Positions 47,602-58,528 of a DNA stretch of 64,000 bases are shown here, one piece after another. Source of the DNA: Coptis chinensis (taxonomy: Eukaryota > Streptophyta > Magnoliopsida > Ranunculales > Ranunculaceae); NCBI GenBank assembly GCA_015680905.1, contig CM027377.1, positions 55,573,501 through 55,637,500 of the forward strand, read 5' to 3'. The first letter of the stretch is position 1; the number at the start of each line of letters is the position of its first letter. Below the pieces are notes generated by a model. It worked only from the letters and a program-made list of their open reading frames with translations. It searched no databases and was not told the origin of the DNA. A program made the translations under genes and the position numbers.

Positions 47602-48003
47602 TGTATGAACTGAAATATACCCTTCTAATATCCTATGTCTTGGTCTCTCCTCCCTCTCACTCTCATTTTCTTTCTTTCTCTCTTCCCCTCTCTCTTTCCT
47701 TTATTGTTCCTCTTTATATCCTCCTCCCTTCTTTCTTATCCGTTGATCTTCCTCCCATCCTCTGGTCCATACTGGCACACCTGTCTTCTTAGGGTTCCGC
47801 GGCCTTACTACTGTACCCCTCGTTCCTTCTTTATTAAGTTGCCTCCTCTTTGACTCTGACCACTCTGCTTCCACATGCTGCCGTATGGCCCGACCACTTT
47901 TTCAGAGTCGCGGGCCTGATCAGGTGATTCGCGCCTTCATTTTCTTATCTTACTTCAGGTCGGCGGACATGCCACCTCAGTGGACTAAAAAGGGGTTAAT
48001 ACA
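47602..48003 (-). mobile_element. 5' LTR of the split T1 Tat element
   Basis: TGTATTAACCCC...CAGTTCATACA on the minus strand, 402 bp, with intact TG/CA ends. TATA box GGATATAAAG at about 47711-47721. It is followed by the primer binding site and on the outside by ACTAC, the same five bases as outside the 3' LTR. Confidence 0.92.
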
Positions 48004-48008
48004 ACTAC

Positions 48009-48516
48009 TCAAGCGTCAATGGTGAAGATTGAAAGAAAATACATATGTAAAAATAGAAAGTAGGGAAATGTAAAAATAATGATAAGGAATTTTAAAAGAA
48101 ATGACAAGGAAAGAAAAGTTATTCTAAAAAAATGTAAAATAAAGAAATAAAAAATTGTATATTTGCTCCATAGGGGTACACTACTCAAACGACGAGTAAA
48201 AGTGCTAACGTGGAATATGCAAGATATACGTAAACTCAAGGTTCTGGCACTTATAACCACACCCTCCAAATGGAGAGGTCCTGTTACCTTATTGATGTAT
48301 TCCCCTTAAAGTAAAAGCTGCAATGGAATGGGGAAGGAATACATCATGGAAAAGAGGATTCAATACTCATAGATAGGATCTTCATGAAAGAGTTCTTGGC
48401 GCTTCAAAGGCTGTGTTTTTTAGTTTAGGGTGCGGAATCCTTTGTCTTGGGAACACAATTTTTTGGGTTTTGCCTTAGGCTAACAAGTTTAGAGATTGTT
48501 GCATGGAGGCTAGAAT
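48009..48516. other. Unassigned DNA left of the Athila gag remnant
   Basis: AT-rich. It contains the direct repeat 'actactcaa' (48004 and 48180). It may be the post-gag internal region of the remnant on the right, but no protease or RT motif is visible. Confidence 0.35.
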
Positions 48517-49720
48517 TTAGGTTTGTTGTTGCACAACAAATAACATTATCTCGGTGGGCATATCTATTTGGACACTAATTGATAGTGTAATGGGAACTAG
48601 GTCTCTTTGGTTGTTGATAGGTGGATTTCGGTAGTTCTGGTTAAAATGGGATGGAACCAATGCTATGATCTGATTGTTATAGGTACCTTGTCCTTGTCCT
48701 TGTCTGAATGTATTTGGTGGTTTGTTGAAACCTAGGAGTAGTTGGTTTTGTGGAATGTTCGTCCATTCGAAGTTTGGATGTTGTCTCCATGGTGCATTTG
48801 GTACACTGAAAGCATATACTTCTTCTGGTTGAAGTGATGATAGGTTTGTGATCAAGGGACAGGTGGCATCTATATGATTTACGCTTAGATAGAAATTGCA
48901 TGGTGAGGTATTTATGTTCATGACAGGATGAGGGGTTTGGTCTTTTTGTTTGGTTGTGAGGGTTTCCATTAAAGTTTTAATTTATATATCGGATTTAATC
49001 TCAAAAATACGACTAGGCTTAAATGTACAAGGTTGGGTTGTTCTGGAATTGTTTATGTCGCCCCAATGGGTAGTCTTCTTATATTGGTTTTCAAGAAAGG
49101 TTAAAGCTTTGGTTACACCTTTATCCAAAAAATTACCATTACTCATGAGGTCGAGGGTTACTTTGTGTTCTTGGAGAAGACCTTTAAAGAAACATCAAAC
49201 AAGAGTGGACTTTTCTAGTTTATGGTGAGGATATGAATGGAGTAGGTCGGAGAATCTATCCCATGTTTTGAAAAATGTCGCACTCGGACTCTGTCTAAAG
49301 AACTGTATCTTACTTCTTATCTCTTCTGTTTTCTTCGGCGGAAACTACTTCTTCATGAAGGAGAACACAACATTGTCCCATGTATCGAAAGAATCGGGCT
49401 TCTGAGAAAGAAGTCATGCATGACTCTTACCAGCTAGAGTGAAAGGAAACACTCGTAGCTTCACTTAATCATCGGTGACGCCCGAATGGTGGAAAGTATT
49501 ACATATTTCATGTATCCAGCATAGATGTTCGTACGGTAACTCATGTTCAAACCCGTGAAAGATGGATAAAAGATTGAACACATTTGGTGGAATGTAAAAG
49601 TCACTCATGAACAGTGTGAATTGTATACAAGATGGACGCCCATCTTGCAATGGTGTGTAAAAGTTGGAGAGAAGCTCTTCAGCTTGCCTTAATTACTTCA
49701 TCAACCATCTTAATAGGTGG
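48517..49720 (-). pseudogene. gag of another Athila-like element
   Basis: Minus strand N-terminal part 49465-49650: 'FYIPPNVFNLLSIFHGFEHE', 'PYEHLCWIHEIC', 'HHSGVTDD', then 'LRVFPFTLAGKS', 'FFRQSPSATFFKTWDRFSDL' and 'PHHKLEKSTLVCFFKGLL' down to about 49150, interrupted by stops. The C-terminal part 48517-48969 is open for 150 codons: a knuckle remnant CNFYLSVNHIDATC with the second Cys changed to Tyr, then 'FSVPNAPWRQHPNFEW'. It is clearly related to the gags at 38040 and 53123. Confidence 0.8.
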
Positions 49721-50652
49721 AGGACGAGAAATTGGAGATTGTCTAGGACGACGTCCTCTCCAATGTGAGTAAGTTTTATTCTTGCTAATACCTGTAGTGC
49801 TTGAATGCAGTATCATTCACTTTTAGCAAGATCGCAAAACTATCCTAACATGTGCAAACGATGCAAGGTATGCTCAAGAAATTGAAATTTATTTTTGCAA
49901 GTATGGAGTTTTGAAAACTTTGCTTGGTCTATAATTTACTATGCCCTGTTCAAAGGAACAATTGGGCACAAGACTAAGATGTCTCTACTACATGTCTCAG
50001 AAGAGTAGGCAGTCACTTCACCAAGTAGTGTGCTACCAAGAATCTCACTCACGATGAATCTGGGGGAGGGGAGTAAGGAAGATAGTTGGTCCACTGGAAT
50101 CTGGTACCTAGTTACTCTAAATTCTCATGGCTATATTTTTGTCCTTTTCTTGAGGAGCGTGACTACTTTGGGCGCTAGTTGATTGAGTTTAATTCATTTT
50201 TTTTGTCTAGGGCATCAAGAATCAAGCATCGTCCGATTTATCTACATTGGGGAATGACTTCCCATTGGTTGTTATGTGGCTCGGGTTCAGCCTTATGCAT
50301 GAATGTAAATTGCAGTGTGGAAATTAAATTTCAAATAATCACGTAAGTATGCTTGAACACACAAGGTATCATCTTCTATTGGCTTCGAGTAGGTTTAGAA
50401 TTTACCTCTCAAGTTGTGCTTACACACTGCTTGAAGAGAAGGAAACATTGGTTGGCGCGTGATCTGAAAATTAGGCCCAACCGTTCGAGCTTTTCCCTAG
50501 TTTATGTTATAAAAAAGGTCCACTTAAAAATCAAACAATCCGGGTTTTTTATAATTAAACAACTTTGTCTCCAAGGGTCCAAAACATAAAAGTAAACTAA
50601 CACTAATACTAATATAATAGATCAACCAAATTAGATAGATTACCTAGATTAA
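49721..50652. other. Probable leader of the Athila gag remnant
   Basis: Upstream of the minus-strand gag; no coding region. No repeats with a 180-bp period are evident here. It is bounded on the right by the A-type LTR at 50653. Confidence 0.4.
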
Positions 50653-51840
50653 TGATAAGAGCCCAAAACTGTAGTTTAAGCCTTTTAATAGTATTTCTAT
50701 TTAGCCAATTATGTTATTAATAATATAGGTTTATCACTAATTACGTGTTTTTCAGTATTTCAGGCTTCGGACTTGAATAAATGTTAATTCGTTACTAATT
50801 AGGCGCTAAAAGGAGCTAAAGTGATTGCTAGGGAAGTGCCATGAAGAAAGCTCAAGTTTTATGGAGAAAAAGCCTTTAAAAAGCCCAAGTCAAAACTGTT
50901 AAGTGAAAGTCAAACCGGATTAGAGAGCTGAAGAAAAGTTAACAGAACTTCAAAAGGCCATATAGTTAAAAATTGATCCTTAATTATCTATAGAAGAACA
51001 CAAACAACTAATGATCAACTACCTTATCATTATTATTCCTACTCTCAATTCATTAATTATGCAATATAAAGAGTCAGGATTCGTTCCATTCTTAATCGTT
51101 AAGAACTTAGAATTTCACTAGAAATCACGGTGAGAACAATGAAAGTAGTGTTGTGATTTATTTAAACTAAACCTAATTATAAATTAATTAAACTAACAAT
51201 ACAATAAACTAATTATAAATTAAACTAATTTAAATTGAGCAATTAAAAGGTGAATTTAATGAATAGGAAGAACATAGAGGAAGAATTAATCCATCTATGT
51301 GAAGCTATGATTATTCTAACTAGTTTTTCATGTTTTAATCTTAACTTTTATTAATCTACACAAGGTAAAACAACAAAAGTCACAATTTTTATTGATCCCT
51401 AACCAATCCTAGCAATCTCTATACTAAGAAAAGATTATCATATGAGAAATTCTCATCCACAAATCTCTTTGTGGAGTTTCCTTTCTCTAGTTCAATTTCT
51501 ATAATCTCTATCTCTAGACAACTATAGAACTTGAACGTGAAACACATAAGACAATAAGAAAACTAATGAAGAACAATCATAACCCTCACATAGACTTCAT
51601 AAAACTCCTCTAATAGAGTTTTTAGCCTAGTTTCATTGGGTTCATTACCAATAAACAATAATAAAAAGACATAATTAAATTAAACTAAATTTATATTAAT
51701 AAAACTAATGGTGTAATGGAGTTGTGTTTTGGTCCACTAAATCAAGCCTAAAACCTAAATACTTATGTCCAAAAAGTGTTTTTTTGCTGAAATTTACTGC
51801 AAGACCCTTTTCGCCCACTTTTACTCCACTTCCATCTTAA
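50653..51840 (+). mobile_element. 5' LTR with internal inversion
   Basis: 50653-50966 is plus oriented and matches the 3' LTR at 57836-58135. From about 50970 to 51840 the DNA is A-type LTR in reverse: for example 51720-51835 is the complement of the segment at about 20530-20650. The LTR is therefore its first ~315 bp followed by the inverted remainder. Confidence 0.65.
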
Positions 51841-52039
51841 ACTCGTTCAAGACAAGAATTCAATTGCTTAAATCGAAGGGGAAATCTCACATTCTCTACC
51901 CACCCACCCTTTTAATTTTTCATTATTGTTTCTAATATTTTTGTTACTGTTCAATCTTGATATTCACTGTTTTAAACTAAGATATTCTCTCCCTTACGAT
52001 TGCGGACTCACAGTGAAGAATACTGCGGTAAAGGTATTT

Positions 52040-52660
52040 TTAAATTTTCAAAAATTCTGAAATTTTTCAAAAATAATATCTAAGGTGCAGTTTATTTACT
52101 GGAATATTTTCAGATTTTTCCTAGTTGTTTTACCTTGTGAACTAATACCATCTTTACACTGTTGTATTAAAGCTTTCACACCGTAAGTTTCTAGAAAAAC
52201 AGACGAATAGGGTTATGTAGGCAGTTCCAAAAATTCTAAAATTTTTATAGGAGTATGTATCTTAAGTCAAGCGTTTGTTGTAAATATTTGAAGAGTTTTT
52301 TATTTGTTTTGACCACCTAACTAGTGGATTGTTTCCAATGTGTTTCTGCAGTTTTGCAACACTTTCTAGAACAACAGCTAATAAGGAGGGTTTATAGAAC
52401 TCCAATTGCTCTAAAAGTTTTACAGGAACATACGTAATCTGTCAGGGGTGTCCAGTAAAAGTTTGGTGATTTTTGGCTCTGTTTAGATTAGTTAACCATT
52501 CGGTTGTTTGTATTGTGTCCGAAAACTGTTTCACAACATTTGCAGGGTAGTGTAAGGACTTTCATAACTCCGATTGTTCTGAAATTTTACAGGCTAGTTA
52601 CTGGATGTCTTAGCAAACTACTGTAAATATTTCAAATTTTTTGGAGCGCGCCCACACCCA
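52040..52660 (+). repeat. Four ~175-bp tandem repeats in the Athila leader
   Basis: Anchors of 'tctgaaattttacagg' at 52055, 52234, 52409 and 52577 (spacing 179, 175 and 168 bp). It is related to the 180-bp array at 39640-40345 in the minus-strand Athila element. A (TAA)n run follows at 52706-52730. Confidence 0.75.
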
Positions 52661-52706
52661 TTTTAACTCTATTTCTGAGCACGCCCAGTCTCTTGTTATT
52701 GTAGAA

Positions 52707-52740
<34 letters not shown>

Positions 52741-53122
52741 TCGACATAGTACTTCGAGCACACCTGCGCCCCTTCTGAAGAAAGCCCGATTCACAAGTTA
52801 GTTACAGGCTCTCTTTTTGTTCAAGTTATTTTTTATTCAGTGTTCTGAACTTCTTCAATACACTGAGATTGCATATTAAAGATGATATTCATACGCATAG
52901 CAAGGAGGCATTCAGGTACTCCTTCTTCCACTCCTCGCCTCTTCTATTAGGGGAGTTTCAATTCTAGTATAACAGGGTTGTTTGACTATTGTTCATGTTT
53001 CTTTCATATTGGACTTAGCCTTACATGAGATTAAGGTCTAATAAGAAAAAACCATCTAACGTTATCTATCATAAACGTCAATGCACACACCCATCTAGAA
53101 TATCACAAACCACACCTGCAGC

Positions 53123-54270
53123 AATGGCTAAAGAACCAGAGACTCCTCTCTTTGATTTTTACAAAGCCTGATCGATGGACCTAAGTCATGCATCATTCTT
53201 GCTGACCTAGTGGGGGATTTTTGAATTCCCACGAATATATTACCAGTTTTCCATGGTTTAGACCACGAGAAGCCTTATCAACACATGCGTTGGATAGAAG
53301 AAGTTCTCGCTACATTCCATCATCCTAGCGTAAGTCCAAATCAAGTTAAACTTAGGGTGTTTCCATTCACCCTAGCCTACAAGGCGACATCTTGGTTAAC
53401 TGCCCAAACGCCAAACTCTATGGACTCATGAGCCAAACTTGTTCAATTGTTTATGGAACAGTTTTACCCACCGCTGAAGACAGATGAAATACTTCAAAAG
53501 ATTCATTTCTTCCGCCAGAATTCTCATGAATCCTTTTCAGAGGCCTGGAATCGTTTCACTAATCTTCTCATTAAATGCCCGTATCATAATCTTGCGAAAG
53601 ACACATTTGTTCGTGCCTTCTTCAAGGGGCTTTTACATCATCATAAGGAGGTTCTAGATATCATGAATGTGGATAGTTTTCTTAGTAAAGGATCCTTGGA
53701 GGCTTATAAATTCTTAGAAGATCAATCTAAGAGAACAACAATTGGGGAGGTAACGACTTTTCCCGCTCCACTCCTTCTTATCTCGAGCTTAAAACTCTTA
53801 TCGATGCCCTCTTTGTTCAACAACAACCCACTCCAATCATGAACATTAACTATACTCGTTGTAATGTCTGTTTTAGTCTTAAACATTCCGACTTCTATTG
53901 TCCTCTTGTCTATGCACGACCACCACCACACCCATTAAACTTCAACCAGTTAACTCAAACTCAAGGACAAGGAAACTTAGGTGACCAGAACAGAAGTTTA
54001 GTGCCCATAACCCAGAACTATCAACATCAAGACATGAACGCTCAACAAGCCTTCATTCCAGTTCAACCATTTACAGACGAAGCAGTAGTAACCTCGTTGG
54101 AAAAAGCAAAATCAAATTTTGCAACAAAACTCCAACTTGATGAAAGATTAGCATGATCAAAACTCTAAAATGATGCAACAAACAATGCAAATGATGCAGT
54201 CTTTATGCCAAAAGGTTATTGACATGTCTCCTAACCAAAATAATAATGAAACAGGCATGTTTTTAGGTTA
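53123..54270 (+). pseudogene. gag, gag-protease Athila element
   Basis: Start ATG at 53123 ('MAKEPETPLFDFYKA', then TGA). Capsid: 'KPYQHMRWIEEVLATFHHPS', 'LRVFPFTLAYKATSWL', then a TGA where Trp is expected (53427-53429). The open block 53447-53842 holds 'FFRQNSHESFSEAWNRFTNL' and 'TFVRAFFKGLLHHHKEVL'. A frameshift at about 53840 leads into 53839-54156 with a canonical zinc knuckle CNVCFSLKHSDFYC (C-x2-C-x4-H-x4-C). Few lesions compared with the other gags, so this copy is younger or better kept. Confidence 0.85.
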
Positions 54271-54274
54271 AGCA

Positions 54275-54736
54275 GTGCCCAATCCTAAGTCAACAAACAC
54301 CACCTTCAAAATAAACAGTATTCAGTGTAATGGTAATATAACCCCAGGGGACCTACAAGCGGTCACTATCTTTCGTTCAGGGAGGGTAATTGATAACAAA
54401 GTTACTATGCCTGAAGATCACCCACAAACGAAAGCTGAAAATGAAACCATACCGAATACTGTCATAGAAACTGAATACCTTACAACTGTAGAAGTTCCAG
54501 TCCAACCACAACCAAAAGGTACGACCTTACTAAATACCACCGTAGAAATTGACGATCCTACACCTATAGAGGATCCAATATGGACACCTCGATGGAAAAC
54601 GGCTAAAGATAAAGCAAAGACTAATAATACTTTTGACCCTTATGCTAAATATAGAGATAAACCACCATATCCCCAGAGACTAGTTATGTCTAAAAAGGAC
54701 GAGAATTTTGATGAGATTAAGTGTTTAAAAATCTGA
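54275..54736 (+). CDS. Gag-protease linker region, Athila element
   Basis: Open for 153 codons; no catalytic motif. 'LQAVTIFRSGRVIDNKV' matches the '...LRSGR...' block that follows the knuckle in Athila Gag-Pol, and the acidic, Pro/Thr-rich remainder ends with 'YPQRLVMSKKDENFDEIK', the start of the protease region. Part of the polyprotein rather than a separate gene. Confidence 0.6.
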   Translation: MPNPKSTNTTFKINSIQCNGNITPGDLQAVTIFRSGRVIDNKVTMPEDHPQTKAENETIPNTVIETEYLTTVEVPVQPQPKGTTLLNTTVEIDDPTPIEDPIWTPRWKTAKDKAKTNNTFDPYAKYRDKPPYPQRLVMSKKDENFDEIKCLKI

Positions 54737-54889
54737 CTATAAACCTACCTTTTCTAGATGCTATAAAAAGTCTACCTAGACACGCTAAGTTTCTAAAAGA
54801 GTTGTGCACCAAGAAGAGGAAAACCAACATACCCAACGATGCCTTTTTAACTGAGCAATATCCCTCTTTATCTTAACATAACAGAATTA

Positions 54890-55299
54890 TTAAGTACAAG
54901 GACCCTGGTCGTCCTACTGTACAATGCACCTTGGGATATTACTTCATAACAACTGCTCTACTAGACCTGGGGGCAAGTGTTAACTTACTCCCTTTTTATT
55001 TATATAAACAACTAGGTTTAACAAAACTTCAACCAACCAAAATGACTTTACAGTTAGCAGATCGTTCTATTAAGTACCCCAAGGGCGTAGTTGATAACAT
55101 TCTCGTTAAAGTTCAAGACTTTTACTATCTAGCCGACTTCGTTATTCTCGACATAGAAGTTGCTCATGATTCTATTCCCATCATCTTAGGGCATCCTTTC
55201 TTGACAATCGCCATTGCCCAAATTAATTGTCGGGATGGCTCAATGACTCTTTCTTTTGGAAATCTTTTTATGGAAGTTAACATGTTTAGAAAAAAGTAG
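54890..55299 (+). CDS. Aspartic protease, Athila element
   Basis: 'TALLDLGASVNLLPFYLYKQ' (54949-55008) with the Athila-type Asp-Leu-Gly site, 'KMTLQLADRSIKYPKGVVD', 'FVILDIEVAHDSIPIILGHP' and 'NCRDGSMTLSFGN'. All conserved blocks are in one frame and the catalytic Asp is present. A TAG at 55297-55299 separates it from the in-frame tail. The best-preserved enzyme of the window. Confidence 0.85.
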
Positions 55300-55755
55300 G
55301 GACAACTAGGTTTTCTTAGAGAAGGAGAAGTGAAGTCCATTGAGAGTTTTCTATCTCACATTAGTGCGGATGACACTTTTGTCCTCGCATTAGTAGATAC
55401 CCCGACTATGGAAGAAGACAAATATCATAATTTCGACTCCTTAGACAAGATTGATAACTTTCTCAAAGATACAGATGAATACCATAATTATGTGAATGCG
55501 ACCAAGCTAGATGAGGAATTTTATGAGTTTCTAAGAGCCTGTGATGATCCACCCTCTCAAAAACTGCCTAGAGCACCACCCGACCACAATCCACCTGAGT
55601 TAATCTCTTATAAAATCCAATCATTCTTCCTACCCTTTCCTTCTAAAACTTATCCATGTCCCACGTATCTTCCACAACCATCCATTTTCACACAATCATT
55701 CACTTGGACACCCTTTCGTTCAAAAAAGAAGAAGAAGGTGCATGCTCGGTTATGA
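55300..55755 (+). CDS. Tail after the protease, no RT
   Basis: In frame with the protease, after one stop codon. The acidic part 'KYHNFDSLDKIDNF' and 'LDEEFYEFLRACDDPP' corresponds to the protease-RT linker, then Pro-rich sequence and a basic end 'FRSKKKKKVHARL'. Where RT should begin the frame ends, so pol was lost here. Function unknown. Confidence 0.5.
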   Translation, partial: GQLGFLREGEVKSIESFLSHISADDTFVLALVDTPTMEEDKYHNFDSLDKIDNFLKDTDEYHNYVNATKLDEEFYEFLRACDDPPSQKLPRAPPDHNPPELISYKIQSFFLPFPSKTYPCPTYLPQPSIFTQSFTWTPFRSKKKKKVHARL

Positions 55756-57835
55756 TCTAGGTCTATCAGGCTTAACTCTCATTTCACTAAGTTGTGTCAT
55801 AGAAAGTCTTGGTGCTTGATTCTGTTTGGTGGTGCATTCCATGTTAATTATTTATGAAAAGACCCACAACTCTTTAGGTTGTTGATATATGGTAAACTAC
55901 ATGTTAATAGATGTTTTAGATAAAGTCTAGGGAATCTGACTTTAAAATACCCAAGTTTTTGTACAATATCACCTTTCTAGAGTATGGGCCACAAAAATTT
56001 TCAAACTTAAAAAGAGTTTTCAAATTTTGTTTGGGGGTGGCGTATTTTGGTATTTCATTTCAAATCTTTTTGTCACCCTTTGCCTGTCATGTTTACTCTA
56101 GTAGAGTCCATGTTAGTTAGTACATAACAGTTTAATTATGTTTCATGTTATTATATTTTCTTTATAATATTTATGTTATAGGTACTGCCAATTTTTGCCA
56201 TGTTTTTATGGTAAATTCTTTCATATTTATTTACACTTTGAGGACAAAACGTTCAATTGTTTGGGGGTGGGATAGAAATATTTTCAAAAATTAGGTACTT
56301 TTAGGATGTAAATTACGCACTTTTCTTTATAAAATATTAAAAATCATAAATATTGTTTATACTAGGCACTTAGTGATAATGGTATTGTTCCCTTCTCCAT
56401 GAAGATATTAGTTTAGAAATCTCACATAGTACTTGAATTAGGATTTAATTTTTGAAACTTAGATTAATATATAGGTAATAGTCATTGTATCTTTTCATGA
56501 ACATCTTGCATGAGCATCTTTGATTGTACTTGGCAATATTTTTCTAAGACCTAGGTTAGAGTACTTAATACATATCATGTGAGCATCTAGCCTAAAAGCC
56601 TCATAAGAGTGAAATATATGAGTGATGACACAAGGGAGAAGTAAATTCCGAATAGAGAAATCACACGTCCATTTGCTTGATCACCATACCATATCCTAAG
56701 CGAGAATTTTGGTCCTCTTTGGATCGATATAGCCTAAAATTCACACCTATATAAAATTTATTATCCGCTAGTCGCCCCCACTGAGCCTTTCATTAGCCTT
56801 TTTACAAACCATAAATCCTTTTACCTAATAAAACAAAATAAATAAAATAAAAAAATAAAAAGTCAACCTATCTATCTAGAAAAGTTTGAGAAATAGGATG
56901 AGTGAAGAAAAGAGAAGAGAAAAGTCTGTGTAAACAAAAATTAGTTAGTTGCTTCGAAAGAAAAAGAAAATAAAAAAAAGCTTCCAAAAGGAAAGAAAAA
57001 TAAAAGTTAGAACTCCAAAAATAGAATCAAAAGGAGTAAAAAGCCAAAATAAGGGCTACGTATGGAGCAAAAAGTGTAGAAGCAAAACAACAAGGTTTTC
57101 TCTAAGTTACATAATATGAATATGAAGACCCTATTTTCTTAGACTTGTTTTTTTTTGAATATCCATTTCCTTCCTTCTTTAACTAACACCTACGCCCCGT
57201 ATCACCTAATAAAAACCTCTAGCTCAATTAGAAATAGGTTGGTGTGATAGTAAGTGGTAGATGTGTTTGATCGACCTTGGTTTCCTTGGATTGTCATTGA
57301 GATTGTGAGGAAATGTGTGCCCACTGCACACTGGAGTTAGCAAACTTGAGTGGAAAAATTAGAGTGTTATGTGTTTTAACACATTCCTTGTGAGAACCTA
57401 CTTAGGCACGCTACCCAAAAGTTTTAGAAACGGACCTGCCATTGCATTTCATATCATAGTTCATTGTATAGTTGTTTATCTTAAGATGATTTGATTATTA
57501 TGCATGTACTAGTTTAAGTTTTAGAATGATCATCCTTGTTTAAATACTAGTGAGATATATAGATTCTAAGATTAAATTAGGGAGCAATTACTTTTATTTC
57601 TTGGTCGTTGTAGAATAAATGAAGTTTGTGAATACCTTTTCTAGAAAACTCTCACGAGGCTATAACTCGTCCACTAGGGAATTCTTAGTGGTTTAAGGCC
57701 TTATTGCATATTGTCAATGCAGTCATACTCAGCAAAACGAGACTACTTAAAAATACATTTTTGGCCACTTATTTTAATTTTACATATTTGCTTGAGGACA
57801 ATCAAAATGTTGTTTGGATGTGGTTTGATAAGAAC
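55756..57835 (+). other. Athila 3' non-coding region
   Basis: About 2.1 kb without a gene. It aligns in reverse with 28082-29700. It contains two copies of 'ttgtttgggggtgg' (56028 and 56260), 'ctttgaggacaaaacg' (56235) and 'cttgaggacaatc' (57791) ahead of the LTR. Confidence 0.65.
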
Positions 57836-58167
57836 CCAAAACTGTAGTTTAAACCCTTTAATAGTATTTCTATTTAGCCAATTATATTATTAATAATATA
57901 GGTTTATCACTAATTATGTGCTTTTGAGTATTTCAGGCTTCAGAGTTGAATAAATGTCAATTTGTTACTAATTAGGCGCTAAAAGGAGCTAAAGTAATTG
58001 CTAGGGAAGTGTCATGAAGAAAGCCCAAGTTTCATAGAGAAAAAGCCCAAGTCAAAACTGTTAAGTGAAAGTCAAACCGGATTAGAGAGCTAAAGAAAAG
58101 TCAACATAACTTCAAAAGGCCATATCTTTGGACTCAGGCCTCGGATTTGGGCCCATTCTATATCAAA
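57836..58167 (+). mobile_element. 3' LTR, cut by the MULE
   Basis: Starts TGATAAGAACCC after 'ggatgtggtt'. Matches the first 315 bp of the LTR at 50653 closely (about 95% by eye). Homology stops at 'tatatcaaa' where the MULE end begins; the rest of the LTR should lie beyond the window. Confidence 0.8.
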
Positions 58168-58528
58168 GGGAAATGGGTTATTTTGACTTAGAACCCCAAT
58201 TGGAGTGCTCATTTTATATAGACCCCAATTTTTTGGACTTTTGTTTTGGACGCCCAATCTCATTAGTTGGCTGGGTTAACAGTCAGTCAATGTAGGTTGT
58301 CTAGTCAGTTTATTATTAGGTTTTTTTGTGAAGACCTAAATGCCCTTGGACACGTGTCAATCTAAGATGCGACTAAACATACGGATGAGATTAAAATGGA
58401 TTATCGAAGTGATCTAACTAGCGAAGTGATTGGGGAAGTGATATCGAAGGAAAAAAAATTCAAATTAAAAGAAGGTGAAGATCAAAGAAATAAATTTGGA
58501 ACTTTACACAATCACTCTAGAGGAGAAG

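Larger units (their letters stand above)
22137..48008 (-). mobile_element. T1 Tat-like retrotransposon split by a nested 16.5-kb Athila insertion
   Basis: Two near-identical LTRs of 400 and 402 bp, same orientation, at 22142-22541 and 47602-48003, flanked by the direct duplication ACTAC at 22137-22141 and 48004-48008. Between them, in minus-strand order: primer binding site (47581-47601), gag, protease, RT, dual RNase H, integrase ending at 42199, [foreign DNA 25518-42055], antisense extra ORF (23156-25450) and polypurine tract (22542-22556). Without the insertion the element is about 9.3 kb. It is not functional: frameshifts and catalytic changes occur in pol. Confidence 0.9.
50653..58167 (+). 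mobile_element. Athila-like gag-protease element, non-autonomous
   Basis: 5' LTR (50653-51840, partly inverted), leader with tandem repeats (52040-52660), gag (53123-54270), protease (54890-55299), extra coding tail (55300-55755), long non-coding 3' region with two 'tgtttgggggtgg' motifs (56028, 56260), polypurine-like 'tgtttggatgtggtt' and 3' LTR (57836-58167, interrupted by the MULE). No RT, RNase H or integrase is present, so it depended on another element for copying. Confidence 0.75.
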
